From Nocardiopsis dassonvillei_B (GTDB lineage Bacteria > Actinomycetota > Actinomycetes > Streptosporangiales > Streptosporangiaceae), in the NCBI RefSeq assembly GCF_964273065.1, contig NZ_OZ186815.1, forward strand, positions 3,782,001-3,846,000: a DNA stretch of 64,000 nt. The letters are read 5' to 3'. The position numbers and the translations under genes were made by a program. Shown piece after piece: positions 49,127 to 57,341 of the stretch (the first letter of the stretch is position 1; every line of letters begins with the position of its first letter). Below the pieces are notes generated by a model that was not told the DNA's origin, did no database searches, and saw only the letters and a program-made list of their open reading frames with translations.

Positions 49127-51493
49127 TCAGTCCCGGTCGAGCAGCCGGGCGCAGCGGATCAGGCCCAGGTGGGAGTACGCCTGCGGGTGGTTGCCCAGGG
49201 CGCGCTCGCTCACCGGGTCGAACTCCTCCGGCAGCAGCCCGGTCGGGCCCGCGCAGTCCACCAGGTGCGCGAACAGCTCCTCGGCCTCCGCGCGCCGCCC
49301 GGTGGCCAGGTAGGCCTCGATCAGCCAGGTGGTGCACAGGTGGAAGCCGCCCTCGCCGCCGGGCAGGCCGTCGTCGCGGTGGTAGCGGTACACGGTCGGG
49401 CCGTTGCGCAGCTCGGCCTCGATCGCGGTCACCGTCGCCTGGAAGCGCTCGTCGGACGGGTCGATCAGTCCCGACAGGCCGATGTGCAGCGAGGCCGCGT
49501 CCAGGTCGGTGCCGTCGTAGGCGGTGGTGAAGGCCTGGGCCTGATCGTTCCAGCCCCTGGTGACGACCTCGGTGGCGATCTGCTCCCGCAGCGGCTCCCA
49601 GGACGGGTCCGGGGTGCGGCCGTGCTCGGCGGCCAGGGTGAGGGCGCGGTCGAGGGTGACCCAGCACATGACCTTGGAGTACACGCGCTGGCGGGGCTCG
49701 TCGCGCTCCTCCCAGATGCCGTGGTCGGGCTCGTGCCAGCGGCGGGCCACGGCGTGGGCCATGTCCTGGACCAGGTGCCAGTCCCGGTCGGCCAGGGTGC
49801 CGCGGGCCCGGGTCAGGTGGGCGATGAGCTCGACGACCGGCCCGAACACGTCCAGCTGGACCTGGTGGTCGGCGAGGTTGCCCACCCGGACCGGGCGCGA
49901 GCCCGCGTAGCCGGACAGGGACTCGATGACCTCCTCGGGGCCCAGGTCGGTGCCGCGCAGCGAGTACAGGGGCTTGAGGAGCTCGGGGCCGGGCAGGGTC
50001 TCCACGACCCGGTGCACCCAGTCCAGGAACGCCTCGGCCTCGGTGGTGGAGCCCAGGTCGACCAGGGCCTGGACGGTCAGGGCGCCGTCGCGCAGCCAGC
50101 AGTACCGGTAGTCCCAGTTGCGGATCCCGCCGATCTCCTCGGGCAGGGAGGTGGTGGCCGCGGCCATGACCCCGCCGCCGGGCGTGCACAGCCCGCGCAG
50201 GGTCAGCGCCGAACGCGCCACCAGGCGCTTCTCGGTCTCGGGCAGGTCCAGGCCGTTCAGCCACCGCGACCACTCGCGCTCGCCGCTGCTGCGGCGCTCG
50301 GCCTCGGGCAGGGCGGACGCGGCCAGGGAGTCGGTGCCGCAGCGCAGCTCCAGCACCACGGGGCGCTCGGAGGTGGGCTGCACGGTGGCGTAGGCGATGT
50401 CGTCGACGCCGTCGTGGTCGATGCGCCAGGCCACCCCGGGGGAGTGCAGGGCGATCGGGAACTCGGCGCCCTCGACGATCAGTCCGTCGTCCTTGGGGGT
50501 GATGCGCACCGGGGCCCGGCCGAAGTCGGGACGGGGGGCGAACTCCACCACCGCGGGGGTGGTGCCGGTGATCACCCGGACCAGGTCGGTGCGGCCCGGG
50601 TCGGTGGCCTCGGCCAGGTAGTCGATGACCTCCAGCCGGGAGAAGCGGGTGCGCACCGTCATGGTGTCGCGCTCGTACCGCTGGCCCAGGGGCAGGCCCC
50701 GGTGGGCCGGGGAGATCGCGAACACGCCCGCGCTGCGCCCGCCCAGGAGCTCGGCGAACAGGGCGGGGGAGTCGGGTTCGGGGTGGCACAGCCACAGCAG
50801 CCGGGCGTCGGGGCCCACCAGGGCGACCGAGGCCTGGTTGGAGAGCAGGGACATGCGCTCGATGGGCGTGGGGCGCTCGCCGAACACCCAGGAGCGGCGC
50901 TCGGCGGCCAGCAGGGCCAGCAGCTGGGCGGCGGAGGGGGTGTCGGCGACCCGGTGGGCGGCCACGGAGGGCTCGGTGGTGTCGCCGACCCGGATCCCGG
51001 CGTCGGCCCCGGTCAGGTGCAGGAACACGGGCTCCTCGCCGTCCCCGCCGCCCATGTACAGCACCGCGGTGGCCTCGACCTGGCCGCGCAGCACCTCCAG
51101 CGCCTCGGCCTTGCCGTGCGCGGAGGGGTCCAGGGTCAGGTCGGTGTCGAACTCGGTGCCGTGCGCGCCCACCAGGCGGACCTCGGCGGGCAGGCGGGAC
51201 AGGGCGGCCAGGTCGCGCAGGGGCCGGGCGGAGATGACCGCGCACACCGTGCCGGGCAGCTCGGCCAGCTCGCGCAGGGCGCGCACCGCCTCGGGCAGGG
51301 GGCGGCGGTCGGGGTGCGCGTCGGCGTCCAGGGGTGCCAGGGCGCCGTCGTAGTCACAGGCGACCAGCAGACGGGAGGTCCGGGCCAGCGCGGACACGCG
51401 GCGCCGCACATCGGTGGCCAAGGGCTCGGGGGTCACTCCGATGGGCTGCTCCGGCATGTCCGGAACCGCGTCCACCGCCTGGGTGAGCGTCAC
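49127..51493 (-). CDS. trehalose-phosphatase-like domain fused to GH15 glucoamylase/trehalase
   Basis: The 788-aa protein has two parts. Residues 40-200 are a HAD/OtsB-type domain: LLVACDYDGALAPLDADAHP (the D-x-D-G nucleophile motif), VISARPLRDL and LVGAHGTEF. It is short, and the final GDD-type motif is altered to YMGGGDGEEPVF. Residues 215-410 form the GH15 beta-sandwich, and 420-788 the catalytic helical barrel with GGIRNWDYRYCWLRDGALT, VYSKVMCWVTLDRAL and GLLPEEFDP. GH15 members in actinobacteria include trehalases. GGAGGAGG precedes the GTG start. A role in trehalose turnover is likely; the phosphatase part may be inactive. Confidence 0.88.
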   Translation of the reverse strand: MTLTQAVDAVPDMPEQPIGVTPEPLATDVRRRVSALARTSRLLVACDYDGALAPLDADAHPDRRPLPEAVRALRELAELPGTVCAVISARPLRDLAALSRLPAEVRLVGAHGTEFDTDLTLDPSAHGKAEALEVLRGQVEATAVLYMGGGDGEEPVFLHLTGADAGIRVGDTTEPSVAAHRVADTPSAAQLLALLAAERRSWVFGERPTPIERMSLLSNQASVALVGPDARLLWLCHPEPDSPALFAELLGGRSAGVFAISPAHRGLPLGQRYERDTMTVRTRFSRLEVIDYLAEATDPGRTDLVRVITGTTPAVVEFAPRPDFGRAPVRITPKDDGLIVEGAEFPIALHSPGVAWRIDHDGVDDIAYATVQPTSERPVVLELRCGTDSLAASALPEAERRSSGEREWSRWLNGLDLPETEKRLVARSALTLRGLCTPGGGVMAAATTSLPEEIGGIRNWDYRYCWLRDGALTVQALVDLGSTTEAEAFLDWVHRVVETLPGPELLKPLYSLRGTDLGPEEVIESLSGYAGSRPVRVGNLADHQVQLDVFGPVVELIAHLTRARGTLADRDWHLVQDMAHAVARRWHEPDHGIWEERDEPRQRVYSKVMCWVTLDRALTLAAEHGRTPDPSWEPLREQIATEVVTRGWNDQAQAFTTAYDGTDLDAASLHIGLSGLIDPSDERFQATVTAIEAELRNGPTVYRYHRDDGLPGGEGGFHLCTTWLIEAYLATGRRAEAEELFAHLVDCAGPTGLLPEEFDPVSERALGNHPQAYSHLGLIRCARLLDRD

Positions 51494-52113
51494 TGTGCCT
51501 CCTCCGCTGGTCCACGCAACGACCTGGGGAAATGGGTGATCTGTAGGACTCCGCGCGCATACATCCGGTTCACGTTGATTGGTGTGGAAAACGTAGAACC
51601 CGGGGCTTGTGGCACGGGTGGGGCTTCGGGGGACTTGGAACAGATCTCAGGAACTTTTAACGCGGATGTGGATGAAAGGGATCGCGCGCAGCGTCAAGAT
51701 CCGGTCTCCCGGAAGTCAACGCGAGACTACCTGCGGTCTGTTGCCCCTGAGGCCCGTGGGGAGCGTGATGGAGATCACTCTATAGGTGTTTCGAGGTGAT
51801 AGCGGAGGCTTGTCCGGGATGGGATGGGGTTTCCCGCCGCTGGGGGTGCGGGGAAAGGGGGGGCGAAGCCGTCGCGACAGGAACGCGTCCTCTTCCCGGG
51901 GGAAAGGGGCGCTGTGTCATGCGACACCCTGCTCCGGGGCTCGAACGAGTCATCGACCTGCGAGAACGCCCGCTCTGCGTGCGGGGCTCCACTGCGGTAC
52001 GCCCGGGACGGCCGCCGGCACGGCCCGGCGTCGCATCCCTCCGTGCGCGGGGGCGCCGGCCGCGCGGATCGGGGGAGGGGACGAGGGGCCCGCCCGGGGA
52101 CGGGCCCCGGCGG
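51494..52113. other. 620-bp intergenic region without a supported gene
   Basis: The middle (51560-51800) is less GC-rich and must hold the leftward promoter of the GH15 fusion gene. TATAGG at 51781-51786 is a possible -10 on the plus strand with no gene to serve. The right part is GC-rich hairpin-prone DNA downstream of the leftward methyltransferase. I see no riboswitch I can defend. Confidence 0.4.
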
Positions 52114-52815
52114 TCACGACGTCTTCTCGGGCTTGCGCAGGTGGTGTACGAACGCGGGCGGGATGTTGGCCAGCACCCGGTCCGACCGGACCCCGTACCG
52201 GTCGATCCACTCCTGGACCACCCAGCTGGTGCGCGCCTGGCGCAGGTAGTCCTCGCGGCGGGCGATGACCGCCTTCACCTCCTTCGTGTAGAGGTAGCCG
52301 TAGAAGGAGAGGTGGCCGCCCGGGCGCAGCACCTCGAAGTAGTACTCCAGGATCTCCCGGACGGAGTCGGCGGTGAAGTTCGCGAACGGCAGCCCCGACA
52401 GGATCACGTCGTAGGTGCGGTCGGTGCCCATGTCGCCGACCAGCTTGGCGTGCACCGTCGCCTGCGGGGCGATCGGCGACAGCACGGGGTCGGTCTCCAG
52501 CAGGTTCTCCAGGTGGGCGGCGAACTCGGGGTTGGCCTCCACCAGGTCCACGGTGTCGCCCGGGCGCATGGCCGGGGCGATCCCGCGGGTGATCGCGCCC
52601 GTCCCCGCGCCCACCTCCATGATGCGCAGCGGCTCGTCGGGGACCGGACGGACTCGGACGTGTTCGGCCATCGCCCGGGCCAGTGCGGGACTGCTGGGCA
52701 CGATGGAGCCGGTGGCGTGGAACGTCCGCAGCGCCTGGGTGAAGAACAGCCTGGTGTCACGCAGGCGCTCGTCGAGGGCGGCCAGGGGTCCGGCGGTGCT
52801 CTTTGTCTCGGACAT
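52114..52815 (-). CDS. class I methyltransferase, PmtA/rRNA-dimethylase-like
   Basis: The 233-aa protein has FFTQALRTFHATGSIVPSSPALARAM at its N-terminus (shown as TFHATGSIVPSSPALARAM), the family start of bacterial phospholipid N-methyltransferases (PmtA) and their relatives. The SAM motif is IMEVGAGTGAITRGIAPAM, followed by VDLVEANPEF and DVILSGLPFANFTADSVREI, where the NLPF-like motif is GLPF. It could methylate a membrane lipid or another substrate. The ATG at 52815 lacks a clear Shine-Dalgarno. It is divergent from the SDR gene across 155 bp. Confidence 0.82.
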   Translation of the reverse strand: MSETKSTAGPLAALDERLRDTRLFFTQALRTFHATGSIVPSSPALARAMAEHVRVRPVPDEPLRIMEVGAGTGAITRGIAPAMRPGDTVDLVEANPEFAAHLENLLETDPVLSPIAPQATVHAKLVGDMGTDRTYDVILSGLPFANFTADSVREILEYYFEVLRPGGHLSFYGYLYTKEVKAVIARREDYLRQARTSWVVQEWIDRYGVRSDRVLANIPPAFVHHLRKPEKTS

Positions 52816-52957
52816 AACCCGAACGCTAACCCCTGGCGGTCCGCGATGGGAGGCGGCGGCGGTGCCGTGCCGTGAATTACCGGTGTGGACCATCCCACGG
52901 GGGGTTCGGGAACCGCCGGGGGCGGCCGCCGCCCGGGCACGGCGGACCCGGCGCGGC

Positions 52958-52970
52958 TAGGCTGGCCCCC
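52958..52970 (+). promoter_or_regulatory. leaderless -10 element of the SDR gene
   Basis: TAGGCT (52958-52963) is followed by seven bases and then the ATG at 52971, with no Shine-Dalgarno. This is the typical arrangement of leaderless genes in actinobacteria. Confidence 0.5.
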
Positions 52971-53798
52971 ATGAGCGAAGCGGAGCAGGCCACCGGAACC
53001 GAGCACCCCCGGACCGCGCTGGTGACCGGTGCCTCCTCCGGGATCGGCGAGGAGTACGCGCGCCGCCTGGCCCAGCGCGGCTACGGCCTCGTGCTGGTGG
53101 CCCGGCGCAAGGAGATGCTGGAGTCGCTGGCCGAGGAGATCCGCGACCTCTACTCCACCGCCGTCGAGGTGCTCCCCGCCGACCTCGGCTCCCGTGCCGG
53201 GGTGGACGCGGTCGCCGGGCGCCTCGCCGCCGACGGGACCGACGGTCGACCCGCCGTCGACCTGCTCGTCAACAACGCCGGGCGCGGTGACGGCGGCGTG
53301 TTCGCCGAACAGGACCCCGCCGAGATCGACGCCATGCTCGACCTCAACGTGCGCGCCGTCCTGCACCTCACCCGCGCCGTGCTGCCCGTGCAGATCGCCC
53401 GCCGCGAGGCCGGGGAGCAGGCCCGCCTGGGCGTCATCACCGTGTCCTCGCTGGCCGGGGAGCCCGCCGCCAACCCCGGCGGCTCGGTGTACGGGGCGGG
53501 GAAGAAGTTCCTCACCCTGTGGAGCGAGAGCGTGTCCGCCGAGGTGCGCGGCAGGGGGGTATCCGTCACCGTGGTCCTGCCCGGGTTCGTGCGCACCGAC
53601 ATGACCCGGGGCGTGCAGGAGAAGGGCCTGCCCGAGTTCGCGTTCGTGCCCAAGGAGCACATCGTCCGCGACTCGCTGCGGGCGTGGGCGGCCGGTCGGT
53701 CCCACGTGGTGCCCGGCCCCCAGTACAAGACCGCCGACGGTCTGCTCAAGGTCCTGCCGCGCTCCCTGGTGCGGGTGCTCGCCCGCCGCATGGTGTGA
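52971..53798 (+). CDS. short-chain dehydrogenase/reductase
   Basis: The 275-aa classical SDR has the cofactor motif TALVTGASSGIGEEYARRLA, the NNAG motif DLLVNNAGRG, the catalytic Ser in VITVSSLAGEP and Tyr-x-x-x-Lys in GSVYGAGKKF. After the cofactor motif, VARRKEMLESL has Arg residues that favour NADP(H). The C-terminal part (KVLPRSLVRVLARRMV) is basic. The substrate is unknown. The start is supported by the leaderless -10. hisE begins 102 nt downstream with its own promoter element. Confidence 0.9.
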   Translation: MSEAEQATGTEHPRTALVTGASSGIGEEYARRLAQRGYGLVLVARRKEMLESLAEEIRDLYSTAVEVLPADLGSRAGVDAVAGRLAADGTDGRPAVDLLVNNAGRGDGGVFAEQDPAEIDAMLDLNVRAVLHLTRAVLPVQIARREAGEQARLGVITVSSLAGEPAANPGGSVYGAGKKFLTLWSESVSAEVRGRGVSVTVVLPGFVRTDMTRGVQEKGLPEFAFVPKEHIVRDSLRAWAAGRSHVVPGPQYKTADGLLKVLPRSLVRVLARRMV

Positions 53799-53862
53799 CG
53801 TGTTCCGTGCCCGCATGCTGAGACTCCTGCCCCCGCGTGCAGCGGATGGTCGCCGCACCGCC

Positions 53863-53868
53863 TAGGCT
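53863..53868 (+). promoter_or_regulatory. -10 element of the hisE-hisG unit
   Basis: TAGGCT predicts a start near 53875 and a leader of about 25 nt that contains the GAGGAAAG ribosome site of hisE. No clear -35 is visible. Confidence 0.45.
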
Positions 53869-53900
53869 TGTCGGTGCACTGTCGGTCGAGGAAAGACACC

Positions 53901-54164
53901 ATGAAGACCTTCGAAGAGCTGTTCGCCGAGCTGTCCGAGAAGGCGCGCACCCGACCCGAGGGGTCCGGGACCGTCGCCCAGCTCGACGCCGGTGTCCATG
54001 CCATCGGAAAGAAGGTCGTCGAGGAGGCCGCGGAGGTCTGGATGGCCGCCGAGTACGAATCGGACGAACAGGCCGCCGAAGAGATCTCGCAGCTCCTCTA
54101 CCACCTCCAGGTCCTGATGCTGGCCCGTGGCCTGCGACTGGAAGACGTCTACAAGCATCTGTAG
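53901..54164 (+). CDS. hisE: phosphoribosyl-ATP pyrophosphatase
   Basis: The 87-aa protein is a complete HisE of the MazG-like all-alpha NTP-pyrophosphatase fold: FEELFAELSEKARTRPEGSG, then HAIGKKVVEEAAEVWMAAEY with the metal-binding E-x-x-E-x-x pattern, and EEISQLLYHLQVLMLARGL. It hydrolyses phosphoribosyl-ATP to phosphoribosyl-AMP, step two of histidine synthesis. GAGGAAAG lies 5-12 nt upstream of the ATG. It is followed by hisG, 77 nt downstream, an actinobacterial arrangement separate from the main his operon. Confidence 0.96.
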   Translation: MKTFEELFAELSEKARTRPEGSGTVAQLDAGVHAIGKKVVEEAAEVWMAAEYESDEQAAEEISQLLYHLQVLMLARGLRLEDVYKHL

Positions 54165-54241
54165 GTCGGCGCGCCCCGACCACGGCGCGTACGGCCGCTC
54201 GACGTCTTCGTACACGCAGAGCCAACACGAAAGCCAGACAC

Positions 54242-55096
54242 ATGCCCGACATGCTGAGAATCGCCGTGCCCAACAAGGGCCAGCTGTCCGAGCCCGCCGT
54301 CGAGATGCTGCGCGAGGCCGGGTACCGGCAGCGCAAGAGCAGTCGCGACCTGGTGATGGTCGACCCCGACAACGACACCGAGTTCTTCTTCCTGCGCCCC
54401 AAGGACATCGCCGTGTACGTCGGCGAGGGCATCCTCCAGGCCGGGATCACCGGCCGCGACATGCTGCTGGACTCCGGGGCCCCGGTGGACGAGGTGCTGC
54501 CGCTGGGGTTCGGCGGTTCCACGTTCCGGTTCGCCGCACCCGACGGCGCGAACATGAAGGTCTCCGACCTCGACGGCAAGCGGATCGCCACCTCCTTCGA
54601 CGGACTGCTCCGCTCCTACCTGGACAGGCAGGGCGTCGACGCGCGCGTCATCCACCTGGACGGGGCGGTGGAGAGCTCCGTCCAGCTGGGGGTGGCCGAC
54701 GCCGTCGCCGACGTGGTGTCGACCGGCACCACCCTGCGCCAGGCCGGGCTGGAGACGTTCGGGGAGCCGATCCTGGTGTCGGAGGCGGTGGTGATCCGCC
54801 CCGTGGACGCCGAGCCCGACCCCAAGTTCGACACTTTGATGCGGCGGCTGCGCGGAGTCCTGGTCGCCCGCGACTACGTGATGATGGACTACGACGTGCA
54901 CGCCGAGCGCCTGGAGGCGGCGGTGGCGCTGACCCCCGGCATGGAGGGCCCCACGGTGTCCCCCCTGCACCGGGAGGGCTGGGTGGCGGTGCGGTCGATG
55001 GTGCCGCGCCGGGACGCCCAGCGGATCATGGACGACCTGTGGCAGCTGGGCGCCCGGGCGATCCTGGTGACGGACATCTACGCCTGCCGCCTCTAG
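54242..55096 (+). CDS. hisG: ATP phosphoribosyltransferase, long form
   Basis: The 284-aa HisG has the catalytic halves LRIAVPNKGQLSEPAVEML and GVADAVADVVSTGTTLRQAGL, the PRPP-binding region, and the C-terminal HisG_C regulatory domain (YVMMDYDVHAERLEAAVALTPG, then GWVAVRSMVPRRDAQRIMDD). The long form is a hexamer inhibited by histidine and needs no HisZ. It catalyses the first step of histidine synthesis. ATGs at 54242 and 54251 are both possible; GAAAG precedes the first. Confidence 0.97.
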   Translation: MPDMLRIAVPNKGQLSEPAVEMLREAGYRQRKSSRDLVMVDPDNDTEFFFLRPKDIAVYVGEGILQAGITGRDMLLDSGAPVDEVLPLGFGGSTFRFAAPDGANMKVSDLDGKRIATSFDGLLRSYLDRQGVDARVIHLDGAVESSVQLGVADAVADVVSTGTTLRQAGLETFGEPILVSEAVVIRPVDAEPDPKFDTLMRRLRGVLVARDYVMMDYDVHAERLEAAVALTPGMEGPTVSPLHREGWVAVRSMVPRRDAQRIMDDLWQLGARAILVTDIYACRL

Positions 55097-55111
55097 GGGC
55101 GGGGGTGTGCG

Positions 55112-55139
55112 AGGGGTCCGCGGTGCGCCGCGGGCCCCT
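55112..55139 (+). terminator. 12-bp hairpin after hisG
   Basis: The arm AGGGGTCCGCGG pairs with CCGCGGGCCCCT with one G-T wobble and a 4-nt loop, 15 nt past the hisG stop. Confidence 0.65.
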
Positions 55140-55153
55140 TCGCGTTCCCCGGT

Positions 55154-55172
55154 GCCGGGCCGGGGGCCCGGC
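55154..55172 (-). terminator. 8-bp hairpin after the GH5 gene
   Basis: GCCGGGCC-GGG-GGCCCGGC lies 13 nt past the stop of the leftward GH5 gene, back to back with the hisG terminator. Confidence 0.55.
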
Positions 55173-55185
55173 GGGCCCGGGGACT

Positions 55186-56613
55186 TCAGGCCGGGACGAC
55201 GGTGATGGTGTACTCCGTGCCGTCCCCGTGGTCCGGGATGTGGACGGACAGCACCCTGCGCTCCCCGTCCCAGGCGGAGGTCCACCCGTCCGGGGCGTCC
55301 ACGGTCAGCTCGTGGTCGGGGAAGGCGTGCTCGGGGAGGTGGACCTCGGTGGGGCCGGACACCCCCTCGCGTTCGGTGAACCGGAGCCGGAACTCCGCTG
55401 AGCCGGCGTCGTAGGACACCTCCACCGGCCGGCCCGCCACCGCCCGCGGGTAGGCCCGGGACATGACCTCCACCAGCGGCCCCGGGGTGAGGCCGGTGTC
55501 CGCCCAGGGTCCCCAGCCGTCGTGGTCGTTGGACCAGTAGGCGCGGCCCGAGGCCGTCTCCTCGGTCTCCTCCAGCATGCGGCGCACGTAGGCGTCCGCG
55601 CCCGGACCCGACATGTCCAGGCCGAACTCGCCCAGCACGATCGGCGCCCGCAGGCGCTCGGCGGTGGTGCGGACGCTGTCCGACCACAGGTCGATGCTCG
55701 TGTCCACGGTCGCGCGGGAGTCGCCCTCGTAGGCCCGGCCCAGGTCCATGGGCAGCGGGTAGGCGTGCGGGGCGTAGACGATGCGGGGCGCGCCCTCGCG
55801 CGGGTCCTCCAGGTGGGGGAGCGCCGACGGGAAGCCCCAGTTCACGCCCACCGCCTGGCCCTCGACGAAGATCCAGGCGTCCTGGTCGGCCTCGCGGATG
55901 CGGGCCAGGCAGCGGCGGTACAGCTCGGCCAGGGGGCCGGCCTCGAAGTCCGGCCCCTGGAGGCTGCCGCCGAAGGGCTCGTTCATGAGGTCGTAGCCCA
56001 GGACGGCGGGCTCGTCGGCGAAGCGGGCGGCCACGTGGTTCCAGGCGGCGGCGTAGTCGTCCATGAGGTACGGGTGGTCGCCGGTGGTGTTCCAGAAGTG
56101 GTCGAAGGAGCGCACGACGCCCGGCTCCAGGTAGACCAGCTCCCACATGTCCCGCGACTCCACCGGCAGGCCGTCGTTGTGGGTCGCCCAGCGCGGGGCG
56201 CCGTTGCCGGAGTGCTCCTCGGGGCTGGTGTGGCGGCCGTAGAGGTCCTGGTGCATGTCGAGGAGGACGTGGTAGCCGCGTTCGGCGTACCAGTCGACGC
56301 GCTCGGCGACGGCGTCGAGGTAGGCCTCGTCGTAGACGCCGCGCTCGGGCTCCAGGGCCTGCCACTGGATGAGGAAGCGGACGAAGTTGGTGCCCATGAG
56401 GTCGTACTCGGTCTGCACGGCCTCCTCGGTGATCCAGGGGAGGCGGGCCGGGTCCGACTTGGCCGATCCCGAGGTGTTGAAGCCGTGCAGGAACAGGGCG
56501 CGCCCGCGGTCGTCGGTGATGTAGCGGGTGGGGCCCGGGTCGTTCCGGGTGGCCACGGCGATCAGGCCGGGGAGCAGGATCAGGACGGCGAGGACCGCCG
56601 GGAGACGTTGCAA
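55186..56613 (-). CDS. secreted GH5 glycosidase, endoglycoceramidase-like
   Basis: The 475-aa protein has an N-terminal signal/anchor helix (AVLAVLILLPGLIAVATRN) followed by a GH5 barrel: FLHGFNTSGSAKSDP, NFVRFLIQWQALEPERGVYD, VLLDMHQDLYGR, GYDLMNEPFGG with the acid/base Glu, YAPHAYPL, and VLGEFGLDMSG with the nucleophile Glu. It ends in a beta-sandwich (about residues 395-475). The layout and the HQDLYGR and MNEPFGG motifs fit endoglycoceramidases and related GH5 enzymes. I chose a TTG start at 56613 because GAAGGA lies 6-7 nt upstream and the signal peptide begins there. Confidence 0.88.
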   Translation of the reverse strand: MQRLPAVLAVLILLPGLIAVATRNDPGPTRYITDDRGRALFLHGFNTSGSAKSDPARLPWITEEAVQTEYDLMGTNFVRFLIQWQALEPERGVYDEAYLDAVAERVDWYAERGYHVLLDMHQDLYGRHTSPEEHSGNGAPRWATHNDGLPVESRDMWELVYLEPGVVRSFDHFWNTTGDHPYLMDDYAAAWNHVAARFADEPAVLGYDLMNEPFGGSLQGPDFEAGPLAELYRRCLARIREADQDAWIFVEGQAVGVNWGFPSALPHLEDPREGAPRIVYAPHAYPLPMDLGRAYEGDSRATVDTSIDLWSDSVRTTAERLRAPIVLGEFGLDMSGPGADAYVRRMLEETEETASGRAYWSNDHDGWGPWADTGLTPGPLVEVMSRAYPRAVAGRPVEVSYDAGSAEFRLRFTEREGVSGPTEVHLPEHAFPDHELTVDAPDGWTSAWDGERRVLSVHIPDHGDGTEYTITVVPA

Positions 56614-56643
56614 GTCGCGTCCTTCGGGGGGGTGGGGAAGGGA

Positions 56644-56668
56644 GACGTACGTCACTATCCTGCAAAAC
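56644..56668 (+). promoter_or_regulatory. palindrome GACGTACGTC and leaderless -10 TATCCT
   Basis: GACGTACGTC (56644-56653) is a perfect 10-bp palindrome just before the -10-like TATCCT (56656-56661), which lies seven nt before the GTG at 56669. It is in the 55-bp divergent gap between the GH5 and membrane-protein genes and may be an operator for both. Confidence 0.5.
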
Positions 56669-57181
56669 GTGAATCTTATTCGCAATATCCCGGCGGCCAC
56701 GTCCGCCGCCGCGCTGCTCCCGTGCCTGCTGTTCGGCTCCGGCGGGTTCCTGACCCTGCTGGGCGCGTGGAACGCCTGGCTGCTGCTGCCCAGCGCCCTG
56801 GGCGCGCCGTTCGCCGTCCCCGGGCTGCGCTTCGCGCCGCTGGGCGAGAAGCCGCTGTCGGCGCTGCTCACGGAACTGGCCGGGGTCGCCGTGCTCGTCG
56901 CCGTCGTGTGGTGGACGACGGCCCGGTCCGTGGCGCGCCGGCCCGACGCCTCCGCCGGGCGGGCGTTCCTCGCCGGGTGGGGCGCGTTCGCCCTCGGGGC
57001 CGCGGCCGCCGGGGCGCCCCGCGCCCTGGTCCCCGCCTGGGAGATGGGGCTCGGGCCCGCCGGGTGGTACGCGATGCTCGCGGGCGGGCTGGTCACCGGG
57101 CTGCTGTGGGGTTCGACACTGGGCTGGATCTGCGGGGCGGCCCGGCTCGCCGTCCGGCCCCGGGTCGCCGCCGCGGGCTGA
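56669..57181 (+). CDS. four-helix membrane protein, function unknown
   Basis: The 170-aa protein has four hydrophobic segments: AATSAAALLPCLLFGSGGFL, LSALLTELAGVAVLVAVVWW, GRAFLAGWGAFALGAAAAG and WYAMLAGGLVTGLLWGSTLG. I recognise no family or motif. The GTG at 56669 fits a leaderless transcript. It is divergent from the GH5 glycosidase across only 55 bp, so the two may be coregulated. Confidence 0.75.
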   Translation: MNLIRNIPAATSAAALLPCLLFGSGGFLTLLGAWNAWLLLPSALGAPFAVPGLRFAPLGEKPLSALLTELAGVAVLVAVVWWTTARSVARRPDASAGRAFLAGWGAFALGAAAAGAPRALVPAWEMGLGPAGWYAMLAGGLVTGLLWGSTLGWICGAARLAVRPRVAAAG

Positions 57182-57341
57182 AGGCCCACCCGGGTCGGGG
57201 TTTCGGTCGCACCCGAACCCGTCATCCGTCGGTTCGATGGTGTTCACGCACGGTTCGTCCCCAGTGATCCCCCGTGGCCGAAGGTGGTCGTTTCCGGGGG
57301 AGGACTCCGGCACTGACGGAGGACTGTGTCACGATGCCCGA

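Noticed and set aside
51780..51960. Riboswitch-like G-rich leader near 51.8 kb
   Set aside because: No gene in the right orientation starts downstream, and I could not match a known riboswitch core.
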